Shown here: positions 23,857-36,764 of the stretch, one piece after another
Position numbering within the stretch: the first letter of the stretch is position 1
Layout of the letters: every line of letters begins with the position of its first letter
NCBI GenBank assembly: GCA_963082975.1
Contig: OY720345.1
Span: 30,512,611 to 30,576,610 of the forward strand
From: Labia minor
Lineage: Eukaryota > Arthropoda > Insecta > Dermaptera > Spongiphoridae
Direction: 5' to 3'
Length of the DNA stretch: 64,000 nucleotides
Notes under the pieces: model-generated
Told to the model about the DNA's origin: nothing
Database searches by the model: none
The model's input: the letters and a program-made list of their open reading frames with translations, nothing else
Position numbers and translations under genes: made by a program

Positions 23857-24472
23857 AAGTTGACCTGTGGCCAGGTCCGAACCGACCGACGGTTTCAAGT
23901 AAATTAATTTCCAGCTACAGAAAGAATTTCAAATAATTTTAATATATCTATTAATGTAATAAAAAACAGATATGGATATAACATAAATATTTTTAATTTT
24001 TTTTTTATTTATGATATATATATATGTAAGACCAGGCTGTGACGTCATGAATGGCTGGATGGCGTCATATAATTTTAAATTAAGAAAAAACTAATAAAGA
24101 TGATTTTTCTCGAGGATAAAACCAATACAAAGTGCATGATTCGTGGTAATATATAAAAAATCTCCTCATGTGAAATTTGGTGTGAAAATAACCCTTCCCT
24201 TCCTATCGTCGATCGCTAATACTACCACTTCCGGTTCCCGGATATACACCAAAAGTTGATCAATTCATCATACTGATGCATTAAGTAAATATACCAAATT
24301 TCATCAAAATCCGTTGAGTTTTTCAAGCTGTACACATCTATATGGACGGACAGACATAATGCTAAAATACTTTTTTCTGTTAAGAAAATGCATGATTCGT
24401 GGAGGTATGTAAAAATCTCCACATGTGAAATTTGGTGTGAAAACAATACCTCCTTACTATCGTTGGTCGGTA
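23857..24472 (+). repeat. Repeat family B, copy 2 (longest)
   Basis: Matches 20154-20512 through to about 24215, then continues with a segment absent there: ACTACCACTTCCGG, CAAATTTCATCAAAATCCG and GACGGACAGACATAAT. After that the family ending is repeated a second time (GCATGATTCGTGG, ACTATCGTTGGTCGGTAAAA). The copy therefore carries a duplicated 3' module. A third, short copy is at 59540-59703. Confidence 0.7.
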
Positions 24473-24474
24473 AA

Positions 24475-25380
24475 AATTAAACTTATCCATGTAGTTAAAG
24501 TACTGTTTAATTTTCATTCAAATATATTTTGGCATCATTTACAATTTAATTCTGCTAATAAAAATTATTTAGTGACATAAAAGATTTAAAAAAAAATATT
24601 TTATTTCATTAATATTATTATTTATAATGTTATTTAATTATTTAATTTATATTTTTGTTTATTGTTATATAATTCAACATTTTGACCTATAGATTAAAAC
24701 AAATATAATCACGATTTATTTCTTATATAAATTAATTGATTTGAGAACACTTGCATTTTGTCTTTTTTCTTTCTCTATTAGTCTGGGAATTTTCTTTCTT
24801 TTTTTTTTGTTTTCTGTTTTTGCCAATTGGTTGAAAAATGGCCTGATTCTCTATCTACTCCTCTCTTTCTATCTATCCATCTAACTTTGATCGTAAATCA
24901 ATTCACTCATTAAAAAACCTCACTTCGGAAATAAAAAAAAAAATCAGGCGAAAACGATTATCTCTAGTTCATGTTAGCCTGTTCATTGACAACTTTGGGA
25001 AAACTTGCAAACGTTTGCAAGAAAGTAGAAAAATAATAATAACATCAGATAAAATCATGCAAATTTATTTAACAAGGTTTGCGAAATTTATTTTTATTGT
25101 TTTTTTTTATATTAATTAAAATAGTTAAAAAAACAACTTAATTTTACAAAATAAATTATGTTATCAACAAAACACAAATCTTAAATTAAATATTAAATTA
25201 CTGGGAAGTGCTTTTGTGATAATTAAAATATTTTTTATACCACAAGAAAATTACATCAAGACTTTGGATAATCTTATTTTATATTTATTTTAGATTAAGA
25301 ATAAAATTATTTTCTCTCTAGTCTCAGTTTGACTTCATGACGTTTAATATATATCGAAGAATTTATTAATATGTATCACA
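24475..25380. other. AT-rich intergenic DNA
   Basis: No gene supported; pyrimidine-rich around 24760-24890. Confidence 0.6.
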
Positions 25381-25382
25381 TA

Positions 25383-26019
25383 CGAGGTTTGTTCAAAAGA
25401 AAAGGTGAATTTTGAATTATTTCGAAAAGTATTAATTTATTCATCAATATCCATTTTGTCCCCTCAGATATACTTATGCCAGCTCTTCTTCCAATCGTCG
25501 AAGCACTTCTGAAATGCACATTTCGGTTTGGTCATCAGCTCGTTCTTCGATTCCGACTTTATCTCATCAATGGTGGCAAAACACTTTCGTTTCATTGGTC
25601 TCTTCAGTTTTGGGAATAGGAAATAGTTGCAGGGAGCCAAATCTGGTGAATACGGTAGTTGAGACATGATTACGGTGTTGTTTTTGGCAAAAATATCACG
25701 AACAAGCAATGATGTGTGAGCTGGTGCATTATTGTAGAATCCATGATTTGTTTTTTCACGATTTCGATCGTATTGTTTCACGTAAACTTTGCATAACTTC
25801 CTTGTAGTATTCCTTATTTTTTTTTAAGTAAAAAATCTAAGAAAACTCAAAACGTTACTGACTTTTTCAGTTGTCAAAAGCAAACTAATAATACAAAATG
25901 GCTGATAATGTCAACATATGAGAAACATATGTGTACCAACATAAAGAAAAAATTTCGATAATCGAATGTACACAGCCCGAAAAAATTCAAAATTCTCCTT
26001 TTCTTTTGAACAGACCTTG
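25383..26019 (-). pseudogene. Mariner element with both visible catalytic aspartates lost
   Basis: Flanked by TA on both sides, with inverted ends CGAGGTTTGTTCAAAAGAAA and the inverse of CTTTTCTTTTGAACAGACC, matching for about 35 bases. The minus strand holds the C-terminal part of a transposase (25464-25781): NNAPAHTSLL, LPYSPDLAPCNYFLFPKLK, PMKRKCFATIDEIK. The spacing of D34D is exact, but the aspartate of HDNAPAH is Asn and the aspartate of PCDYF is also Asn. The N-terminal region is mostly deleted. It cannot be active. Confidence 0.85.
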
Positions 26020-26021
26020 TA

Positions 26022-26463
26022 TTTCCTCTTTCTTCCTCATCATTTTTCTTCTTTTTATAGTAAACTATTCATAAAATTTTTAATTACAAATACTAAATGT
26101 TTATCATCTTCGTCATTTAATTAGGACATTTCCTTCTCGACTACCATCATTACTATTATCTCATACAATATTTTAAATGACATTTACTTATCTGAATCAT
26201 TATTTATGTATTTAATCAATCATGATGGAAAATACAACAGGATATTTTTCTTAAATCAATAATGTTGAAAATGATATTTTTCCTTTAAATAAGAAAAACT
26301 CATATAAAAAAGATAAAATTTAGATTTTATTAAATTGATTTTATAATATCGAAGAATTTATAAATATTTATAAATATAGTCACAAAAATATTTAAGAAAC
26401 TTGCCATATTATATTTTGATATTTCAAGATCTGTAGAATGTATTATTCTCGAACATACTTATA
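26022..26463. other. AT-rich intergenic DNA
   Basis: Nothing recognised. Confidence 0.6.
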
Positions 26464-26471
26464 ATGTAGAT

Positions 26472-26704
26472 CAGGGGTGAGCAACCTTTTTAACCCACGG
26501 GCCAATTTAAATTTTAAAATTTTGTGGCGGGCCGCACTTACTAATAATTTACAAAGCTTTATATATATACTAATAAACATTATAATATTGTTTATAAATA
26601 ATCGAGACGAATAATACAATTCTATTTTAGAAATGCTCGGCGGGCCGCAGAAAAATCTTTAAAGGGCCGCATGCGGCCCGCGGGCCGCGTGTTGCTCCTC
26701 CCTG
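26472..26704. mobile_element. Non-autonomous hAT element with perfect target duplication
   Basis: The left end CAGGGGTGAGCAACCTTTTT and the reverse complement of the right end CAGGGAGGAGCAACACGC are hAT-type terminal repeats. The flanks are identical 8-mers, ATGTAGAT at 26464-26471 and 26705-26712. Subterminal GCGGGCCGC/GCGGCCCGC words make it strongly GC-rich at both ends. No coding capacity in 233 bp. Confidence 0.85.
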
Positions 26705-26712
26705 ATGTAGAT

Positions 26713-27685
26713 AGTTATTTTATAATTTCATTTTAGTAAATTAAAAATTATACTTAATAAAATAATTTTTATTTTAAGGTTATTTTTTCATTCATACTAA
26801 CATAAATATTAATAAAATTGTTGTTAATAAATAATAATAATATAATATTAATAATTATTATAGTAATTAATAAAAAAATGTAAAATTCTAAAATTATTCC
26901 TAACAAAATGTATAAAGATTAAATTTATATTTTATATAGGTACATTGTTAACTTTTATACATTTCCTAACCCGATTTTCATTTTTGCAATTTAATTTTTA
27001 AAAATTTCATTTGATCTTATTTTAAGTTTATTTTTTTCATTTTCAACAAGTTTCAACCAATATAATAAAAATAAAAACAGCGAATAATTATTTTTAAAAT
27101 ATTGTATTTATTTAGTCTATCAAAAAAATTTGATTATTATTTATAAATAAATTCACTGGTGATTATTTTATTTCAAGTTCATATAGATATTGAATTCTTG
27201 GTATTTCTTTTGTTATTTTTATACTTTATGAAAGGATACTTCTTCAAGAGAATTATTGTGAATGTATTTAACCAACAGATGACATTTATTCATCGATGGA
27301 GGACTCCCTCATGAATCATCCTTCATCGATCCTGAGAATTTTTCATGAAAGGAATTAGTTTATTCATAGAAATGGAGTTTATATCTTTTACCTGGTTATT
27401 CTATCCCCTTCCCCCTCCTCTTTCCTCCTCCGCCCACCAAATACAAGCCTTATTCTATGTCTATACTTCCAATTCTTTCGTCATTTCATCAAGAAACAAA
27501 CAAGTATCATTGAATTTCATTATAATATCAAGACATTGATAATCTGTTTATATATGACAGTTTATTTAATGTTTAAACAGGAAAATAAATGAAATAATAA
27601 AATTTATTAATCGAACAGTTGTACTAAAGGCTATTAAGATATAAGCTGATTTCAGACATTTCTTATTTTATTATTCATTTATCTT
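26713..27685. other. AT-rich intergenic DNA
   Basis: No gene supported; a 64-codon frame at 27345-27539 has no recognisable domain. Confidence 0.55.
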
Positions 27686-27691
27686 TATTTA

Positions 27692-28140
27692 AGTAGGCAC
27701 ATTTGCCGACGATACAATAATATTGGCAGTTGGTGAAATCAACTACAAAACTGAAAAGTTAAATCTCCAATATCCAAAAACGAACAACCAATTGAAGAAT
27801 CAAACTAAATAAAGGAAAATGGATTTTAAATATAAAAAATTCAGTTACATACTGATTTACCTCAATTACAAGGCCATACCCCATTCAAACCATGGCAAAT
27901 ACTACAGTATGACAGGAGTAGAACAAAAAAGAGGAGCATGCCTAGAAAACAAACAAAAGCTATACTGGCTCTTTGGAAGAAATTCTAAACTTTCAAATAA
28001 AAACAAAATTTTGATTTAAAACCAAGAACTTAAACCAATATTATCTTTGAGAGCAAATCAACAAGGAAGCAGCCCGTATCTTCGAAGTTGAATGTCTGAA
28101 AAAAGATTTAAAAGAACTAAACGCCATGAACTAGTACAGT
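27692..28140 (+). pseudogene. Jockey-type LINE reverse-transcriptase fragment
   Basis: Begins at the catalytic box, GTFADDTIILAVGEINYKTE, and continues through NNQLKNQTK, the KFSYILIYLNYKAIPHSNHG block, GKYYSMT and KQKLYWLFGRNSKLSNKNK, then frameshifts and stops. This order (FADD, thumb-region LYWLLGRNSKL, NKLLIY) is that of Jockey-clade ORF2 proteins. Both 5' and 3' parts are missing and at least three stops interrupt it. Confidence 0.85.
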
Positions 28141-28149
28141 GAAGTTTTA

Positions 28150-29077
28150 CTAGACTCATAATTCTGAAAATTGACCAGAATTCGTGTCCATAACATGTAA
28201 ATGAGGGTTACCTATCTATCTATATTATTTCAAAAAATATCACTCATTAGCTATTTAGCTATATTGTAATATTCAAGATAAATCAACATGTATTTAATAT
28301 TTTAGGATTGTTTATTATATAATAAAAAAAAAGTTTTAATTTATTTAATTTAGTAAGGATTTAAATCTCGTCCTCAAACTCCAAAGTTCACATTTTTATC
28401 AATTGAATTACGGATGAATTAACCAGATATTTGATCAATATAATTGTTAAAATTGAAATATTTATTTATATTTATAATAAATTTAAAATCATTCAATTAA
28501 TTTTTTTTATAAAAATAAAAGATTATTGAGAAAATAAATAATATGCAATTTAAAAAATCATTATTATTATTTGAATAATTAGTTCTTATCTAATTGTAAA
28601 TCTAGAAAACCTTTTAAGACTAGAAATTATATTTAAATTAAGATTTTTCTTCAATTAATTTTTATATATTCCCTATTTTATTTGGTCTACCATCTTTTTT
28701 CAGAAAAATATTTCATAGCGTTCTCTGGAAATTAATTTTTTTTTTATAAATTTTAATATCAATTAAAAATAAAAAAATAAATTATCTACCTTTTTCGTAA
28801 AATTTAGTAAAGAAAATTGTAAATTAGGAAATTATTAAACTATTTTTGAACTTGGAATAGAAAGGTAATACCCAAATGCACTGGGGGAAAACCACCCACA
28901 AGGTTTATGTCTATATCATTTGTAAATATGTAAATTGCCTAGTTTTATTCATTTAAAAGTATTTTTTCAAAAGTGTTATAATATTGATTTTTTTTTATTA
29001 ATATCATGTAAAGATACACTCGTTTTTTTTTAAATCTATTATTATTTTATTTTTAATTAAATTTATGTTATTATTTA

Positions 29078-29080
<3 letters not shown>
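28150..29080. other. AT-rich intergenic DNA
   Basis: Nothing recognised; it leads into a long (AT)n tract at 29084-29131. Confidence 0.6.
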
Positions 29081-29131
<51 letters not shown>

Positions 29132-29134
<3 letters not shown>

Positions 29135-29407
29135 GAATGGCGATCCTATGGCACGCATGCCATAAGTGGCACGTTTGAAAAATTTCATGGCAAGCATAAA
29201 GACAAAATTAATTTTTTAATAATTATAACTTTTTTCAATAGAATTAAATTAAAATTGAACAATTCACATTAAAATTACAAATTATGAAAAAGAGGTAGAG
29301 GTGGTGGAGAAACAAAAAATCTTGACAATTTTGTGGCACGTTAGTTATTTCAAAAAGATTTTTTATAATTTTGTGGCATGGACATTGAAAAAGGTTCGCC
29401 ATCCCTG
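29132..29407. mobile_element. Non-autonomous hAT element in an (AT)n tract
   Basis: Ends CAGGAATGGCGATCCTATGG and, inverted, CAGGGATGGCGAACCTTTTT. Both flanking 8-mers are ATATATAT, consistent with a target duplication although uninformative because the site is an AT repeat (29084-29131 and 29408-29441). Subterminal words TGGCACG and GTGGCA recur inside. 276 bp, non-coding. Confidence 0.75.
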
Positions 29408-29920
29408 ATATATATATCTATATATATATATATATATATATGATGTAATACCATAAGTGAAATCTGTGTGACGATTAAATTATTTTTTTCTTTATATTCG
29501 GTTGCATAACTTCCAAGGGGTAATGAATAGAATTGGGAGTGAATTTTAAATTTACATATTAACTTTTTTATTGTTTCATGTTTATTTATTATTTACCAAG
29601 AGATTTTACCAAATAAATATACATTTCATGATAAATTATAGGCCAAGTTTTTTCTAAATTAAATTTTTGTTGTTTTATTTGCAAAAGTGAAATTACTTTT
29701 AATCTTTCTAATTAAAATTAGGAAATAAATAAGAGATTAAACAAATTAATATTTATAAAATGCATTTCTTAGTTTGTTTATTTGTTGTTTTTTTAATTGA
29801 AAAATATATTAATATTGTATGTATAATAGTAATATTTGTTCAATTTAGAAAAATATTATAATTATGGGAAAATTCTGTGAATTCTAATTTCTTTTTTTTT
29901 TCTCTCTTTTTCAAAACGAG

Positions 29921-29993
29921 TCAAGGTTATTTGAAATTCGGGATTGAACGGAAAGAGGGAACACATTCCAATCTACTCTCTCGAAATGAATGG
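29921..29993 (+). other. Candidate small exon
   Basis: A pyrimidine tract (29891-29910) precedes ACGAG, then a 73-base block open in one frame (GYLKFGIERKEGTHSNLL) ending TGG/GTGAGTCG, a strong donor. No similarity recognised. Phase is compatible with the blocks at 23382-23502 and 30605-30654. Confidence 0.25.
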
Positions 29994-30604
29994 GTGAGTC
30001 GTTGTTTTTTTTTATTTATTTATTATTTCTTATAATGCATTGTCAAAAATAAAAAAAAATGTTATTTAGTAAAGTGTTTGTATATAAACAAACTATGAAA
30101 ATTTTCTCTTAACGAGATTTCTTTTAAAATGTCCATCCCATATAATAAATCATGTATTTATTTATCATTTGTCTTTGTTTTTGTATTTTTTTTTCATTGG
30201 AAATTACCTTTCATTTTGCTTGTTAAAATAAAAGATTAATTTTTATTAATGTACTAGTTTTTATCATATTCAAATTATTTTTAACAAAAATTGAAAGAAA
30301 GAAATATACAAATCTATATATTCTACATTAATATTAATATATAAATAAATTGAAAATAAAAAATATAAATTTAAAAAAAAAATAATATATTCACATATTC
30401 ATATGTTTATTTAAGAAGAGTGTTCAAGATGAGCTTCATTTTTTTCTTAAAATTTGAAGATAATTCGAATCAAAAAAATAAATATTTAATTTGAGATTTA
30501 TATATATATTTGATTTTTTAAATTTATTTTATAAAAAAAGAAAAGAGACGATTATTATTTCTTTAGTTAAATAAAAAATCAATTGGTTCGTATTCTTACT
30601 AAAG

Positions 30605-30654
30605 GTACCTTGTCCTATCAATGTTGCTTTATTTAAAACAAACCACAACCCAAA
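30605..30654 (+). other. Candidate small exon
   Basis: TCTTACTAAAG precedes a 50-base block (VPCPINVALFKTNHNP in one frame) that ends at AAA/GTAAGTAA, a good donor. Short and unrecognised; could easily be chance. Confidence 0.2.
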
Positions 30655-32769
30655 GTAAGTAATATTAGGGCATAAGAATTATAAATAATCAAGCAAAAAT
30701 AAACAATTTTTTAGATTATGATACTATGACAGATAATTTCACTTTAAATAAATTAAATTTTAATTCTTTGAAATGTATAATCTTACAAATGAACCTAAAA
30801 TATTTATTTGAAAAAAAAAATTACAAAATGGAAAAATTTTCTCTACAAATATAAATTTTACTTATTTTTATATAATTATAATATTTAATGACTTTAATTT
30901 TACGTATTTAAAATTGAATTAATTATAATTAATATGATAATATTTTTATATTGAATACATGTTTTTCTGTGTAATATATTCAATGTACGAGTATCTATAT
31001 AATCTGATTGCATTTTTATTGAAACTTTAATATGTTTAATACATGTATAAAAAAAAGTATGATAATATTATTTTATGGTGGGAATGTAATTAATTTCAAA
31101 CTCATTTGTCAAGTTTTATAAAACTTTTTTATTTAAATTATTTTGAACTTTGTGATGATCTCAAGTATCCTTTGCTACATCATAACTGTGTCACTTGATT
31201 TTTTATAATACTAGTAATAATAAAATAAACTTTTAAATAAAAAAATAACAAAGTTAATCGAGAATTTATAGTAAAGACTATCCGTTCTTGAATCGATCAA
31301 ATATTTCACTAAAATTTTCAATATATTTTCGAAATAACCGACTTTTTGTTTTACCACTATATTTTATAAATTTTGGAGTAAATATAAAATTTATTGAGTT
31401 CGACTGTCAATGTAATTTCATACTGAATATTTTATTCAATTTTATTTTATTCCGCTGAAGTGCATCCATGTCATTGCCCGGTTCCATGAAGATAATCTAA
31501 AAAGACACTCCCAAGTTGCAGGTGCAAGGTCGAGTCAGAAAACGTCATTTCCATTCCCTTCCCCCACCACCCTCCGCCCCACACCCCTTGTGCATTTGAA
31601 CATGCCCTTAGCAACAACAAACGTCCAAAAGGTATACAATTTATATGCACTGTTGAGGACATCCATTGAAAACAGAACGCCCAGAGCCAATCCAACAGAA
31701 ATGCCCTCCAATTCGATTTATTTTTAATTTATTTATCTTAGATGTATAACCATGGCTTATTAAATTTACAAATCACAAATAACAACAACTTATTCCTCTC
31801 ATCTAACTAACAATATAATCTAATCAAGTCTACTTTGCTCATTTCCCATGAATGACTTTAACAGTTCATTTAATCAAACGATTGTAGAAAATGACGATTA
31901 ATTTTATCCAGTATTCTCAATTTAAAAGCATCTGCTCCATTGGGTTTACAATAGAAAGAAGATTAAAATTAGAAACTCTTTCTTAAAAAATAAAAAATAA
32001 GAAGGAAAAGAAAAAAAATAAACGGATATAATTTCTTCAAAATCAATGTTAAATTGGATTAATTTATATTTTTTTTATCATTCAATAAAAAATAAAATAG
32101 TAGAAGAAAATTATAGTCTGTAGAAAATTTCAGTTTTCTATGGTTCTCATTTATTATTGCATGTTTTTTTTTAATTTTTAATCATGATTATTTGATAAAA
32201 TTAATTTTAATTAATGAATATAAATTCTCATATTTTAAAAACTAAATAGAAAAGGAAATATTTTATTTTAATTAAAAATTTTATATTTAAAAAATTATAT
32301 TAAAAATTATTAGCTGAAAAGAGAGGGAATATAACAGATAAACGGATATTCTAATGAACGTCAAAATTCGCAGTAACCTCATTTCTCTAACCATTCCTAT
32401 CCTGATCTTCCTCTATCAATTTTGATCTGTCACCAAAATTCTCAAAACAACCATAATATTAAATAATAAACTTCTTACTATCTATTCTTCTCATATTGCA
32501 ACTAATTGTATTGAATGCAAAGAAATCATTTTAAAAAAATTCAACATAAAATTGCATCTTTTTAGTCGATTTATAATTTCTTCGAATAATTATATTTTCA
32601 AAGGTCCTAAAATCTATTCTCGTTCCTTAATGTAATGGATCCCGTCTCACACTCAAATACAAAATTAAATATAAATAAATAAATTAAAATAGAAATATTG
32701 AAATAAAATTTATATATTAATTAAAAATAAATCACAGATTTGTATATATATCGAGAAATGTATACCTAC

Positions 32770-32801
<32 letters not shown>

Positions 32802-35800
32802 CAATATAGTTTAGTGTATATATATATATAAGATTTTGAATTAAATAAATCAGATTTATAAACATTTGAAGAATAAATAACTTACATACTTTTTACATAT
32901 ATATTTATCACTATTATATCATCATCATTATTACTATCATCGTCATCACTACAGTGAGTATATAAATAAGAGATAATTGGATGCCAACGTTGAACTTTTC
33001 GCTCCTTTTCGTTGAAAAATAATCGCTTGAATATTACTCAAGTTTCTAATATTTATTTTCTTTAAAAAAATATTTTTTTAGTATTCAAGAGTTATTATTA
33101 CTTAACATTTTTGTTCGCTTTCATTTAGATATGTGAATTAATTTATTTATTTTCTTTCTAAAAATAAAAATATTCATTTATTATCTTTCATTGCGAATAT
33201 ATTCTCATAGGTCTGTTTGAAATATTATTTTTATATGTGATTTTTTTTTAGTATTAATAAAATATTAATAATCATTAAATATATGATTGCAAAATCCATG
33301 AACAATTTGAATCAACTTTTGAATTAATAATTACTTTGCTTTCCAAAATGTTTAATCATTTTTTTGTGAATAATAATAAAAAATATGTCCTTTAAAAAGA
33401 GCCATCAAGAATGTCAAGTCCATCACTTTTCTTACATTGTGAATAAATTGAAAATAATATAATTGTCATATATTATGAAAAATTACAATTGAGTCAACAG
33501 ATAAATTAAATGAAAAATAATCTTTTTTTAAAATCTTTTTATGTAAATAAAAAAATAAAATAATTAGTATTGTGTTAATTTTAACAATGAGTTTCTAAGC
33601 TAAAAATTTGTTTAAAAATTTTTATTAATAATAAAAAAATTTAAAAAGTAGTGCACCCGATCAATAAAATCAAGATTAAGGCTGAGAGGACGTACTGATC
33701 ATAGAATGCCTTTATCCCGTAAAGGCAGCTTAATGAACTAATAGTAAAATTTACCTCATATATTATTTACAAATGATTGATTTTTATTAAAATGAGTTAT
33801 TATTTTTTTAAATTAAATATTAATAGCATGATATATGCCTAGTCATTAGAATAATTAATATTGTTTTTTTAAATTAATATTGTCATTTATTTATAAGAAA
33901 ATGCATTATTAATGAGTCGTATTCCGGTGATACATCATTGAAGTGCTTCATTGTCCTTGAAATCTTCCTAATTTAACCGTAAAATATTTTCATATTTTCT
34001 ATGTAATTGTTATGATTATTTTTTTTCGCATCAGCGCTAAGAGGTTTGAATGTTAACCTTCACAGTATCGTCTTCAAATTATTTTTTTAAAAATTTTTTT
34101 TTTTAGACAATTCATATTTATTAGTCATATTTACACAAACTTATTTTATTTTCTATTTTAATGTTGAAAAAAATAACACTATTAAATTAAAGAAAAGAAG
34201 GATATACGAGAAATAAATTCTTTAAAACTAAAAATCTATATTTTTCACTTGACGGAGTTTTTTTTAAAAAAAAAATATGGATTAAAAATATACATATAAA
34301 GTCTTTTTATTAAAAAAGAGATTAAACAAATTAAAACCTCTGAAGAGTATAAGTTAATCTCATGGAAATCAAACGAAACGTTTCCATTTTCCATCATCCA
34401 CCCACATACACCCCCGTTTCTCATGATTGTCTACAATTTATCATATTTTTATTCCTCCACCATCCTTTTACTCAAAATCTACTTGTGGAATTTTAATTAA
34501 ATAAAAGAGGAAATTATTTCATTATTTTCGACTAATGTATTTAATGATAAATGAACAGTATCCCCGCCCTTCTCAATCTTTCTGTCCATCCAATTTATAA
34601 CTTCATGCCATTTCATGAATCTCCTTACACTTTATACATTTTGTAAGAAAAAAAGTTTATGGTAATTCAATGTATTCCCTCTAGAATTTAAATATAAGTA
34701 TTAATTGTGTTATACAAATGAAATATAATGAATGAAATTTCAAAAATTATACAATTTATAAAAACTGTTAAAGACTTTCTGTCAGTTTCATCCTTTATAT
34801 ATATCTGACATTAATTATACATATTATGTCTTTGTTGTGTGTTATTTAAATTAAAATAAAATTAAAAATATATAAGTATTATTAATTGAAATTTTATTTA
34901 GTAATTTTGAATAAATTTATAATGATATAAAAAATTGTATCAATATTTTTTATATGTAAGAGTTCAATATAAAAATATTTAAAAAACAATTAATATAAAA
35001 ATTATATATATATATATATACCAAAGTACCAATAACTAAAACCAATAACTATTATTAATAAACTAGACGAACCTGTTGCAAACGGTGTTTGCAATTCAAG
35101 TTTAAACTGAATTTGTAACTTCATAATATTACAGAAATCACATACCTATCTTCATAATGTTACTGCCTTCACATACATACATACATACGACGGAAATTAT
35201 GTTATTTGATAATGAAAAAACATTAATAAAATAGTTATTTATTATTTAGTATTATTCACCAGCAAACTTAGTGTGTGTCTTGTTTTATTCATTGTACAAA
35301 GCAAACTAAATAAAAAAAAAAATAAAATAAAAAATAAAATATTATTTTATTTTAACTTTTTCGATTTCCAAGAAGTAGCTTATCGGTTCTCAAAAGAAAA
35401 ATATTTTAGCCACACAAATTGTTCTGGTGAAACCCGTTCTCATTCTCAAAAGAAATTTAACATTAGTATATTATCATTTAATATTGATATAATTCTTGGT
35501 ATATAATTAAAAAAGAAATATATAATATTATTATTAAATGATTACAAAATTTATAAAAACTAATATTTATATAATATATTATATTCAGATATTTTTATTA
35601 TAATTAAATCAATCAAGAGAGCGTTTTTATTTTATAATTTTAATATTAACTTATTATAAATTAAAAGAAGAGATTAAATAAAAACTATATTTATTTATTT
35701 TTATTAAATATACATATATATATTTTTTATTTAAAAATATATGTAAGTATGTAATTGGCTTTTTTAAAAAAAATTACTTCATGAAAATTGATCTATTTTC

Positions 35801-36720
35801 TAAATTAATTTCAAATTATGAGTAATTATAATGTAACGTATGTAGTTATCTTAAATCTCTCTCTCTCTATATATATATGTATATAAAATGTAATGAATTA
35901 TAGTACGGGTATCATTCTATCATATATTATATGATATTTAAAATCACTAAATAATTTAATTGAATTAGTTACTAAAAGATATACAATATTATATAGTTAA
36001 TTTATAATTTTAATTTTAAATTAATATAAAATAAAAACATATTAAGTTAAATAAAAATTCAATATTATTAATCTAAAAGTTTTTAGTACATATTTAATTT
36101 CGTTTGATTTCTCCCCATTTGCTTTAATTACTTATTTCAATGTTGTATTAGATAAAATTATTGATAGCGCGTCTCACTTTGTTTTAATCTCTTTCGAACT
36201 TTAAATGTTTCTAATACTCGCGATTTCCGCATATAATCCTTCCTTTATTACCCATGAGATTAAACCGAATGATAAGTATTAATTTTTTTCGAACTTCCCA
36301 TTAAAATTAAAATTTGAAAAAAAAATTTCAATTGTACATTTACCATCTATTATATATATATATATTTGAATAATTTTTTTTTATATTTAATATATTTTAA
36401 GTCATTCAAATGATATGGTGAAATGGGGAGTTGTTTCATTAGTACATTATTAAACATAAATAATTAAATTAAATTAAACATTAAATAATTGATTTCATAT
36501 ATTACTTTGAAAACTATAAAACTGAAGCCATCTAAGTAAACATATATATAATAAAGGATAAAATCTTTTATCAAGTAAATTCGAATATTATTTTCATTTT
36601 GAAATGGAAATCGAGTTATTTTAATTAATTTGTACCATTTTTGGAAATAAATTTTTGATGTGTTATTTTTAGAAAACTCAATTAATAATTGTAATAAATA
36701 ATTGATAAAAATTATATAAC
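30655..36720. other. Six kb of AT-rich DNA
   Basis: No gene supported. A GC-richer patch at 31450-31720 has frames open on both strands but no consistent splice borders. (TA)n tracts lie at 32769-32797 and 35004-35021, and an ACAT run at 35175-35190. The 77-codon frame at 35273-35506 is unrecognised. Confidence 0.5.
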
Positions 36721-36723
36721 AAT

Positions 36724-36760
36724 ATTTATTAAAGGGTCGAGCGATCGGTATTCAAGATAT
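36724..36760 (-). repeat. Fragment of repeat family C
   Basis: TTAAAGGGTCGAGCGATCGG is the inverse of the CCGAGCTGTCGCTCGACCCTTTA block found in the family C copies at 50.6 kb and (diverged) 46.1 and 51.5 kb. Only this scrap is present. Confidence 0.5.
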
Positions 36761-36764
36761 AAGT

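Noticed and set aside
31450-31720. Exon in a GC-richer patch
   Set aside because: Open frames occur on both strands and no acceptor/donor pair fits one frame convincingly.
34230-34410. 59-codon minus-strand frame starting MRNGGVCGWMMENG
   Set aside because: Length and composition are within chance expectation; the second half is an AT-rich run.
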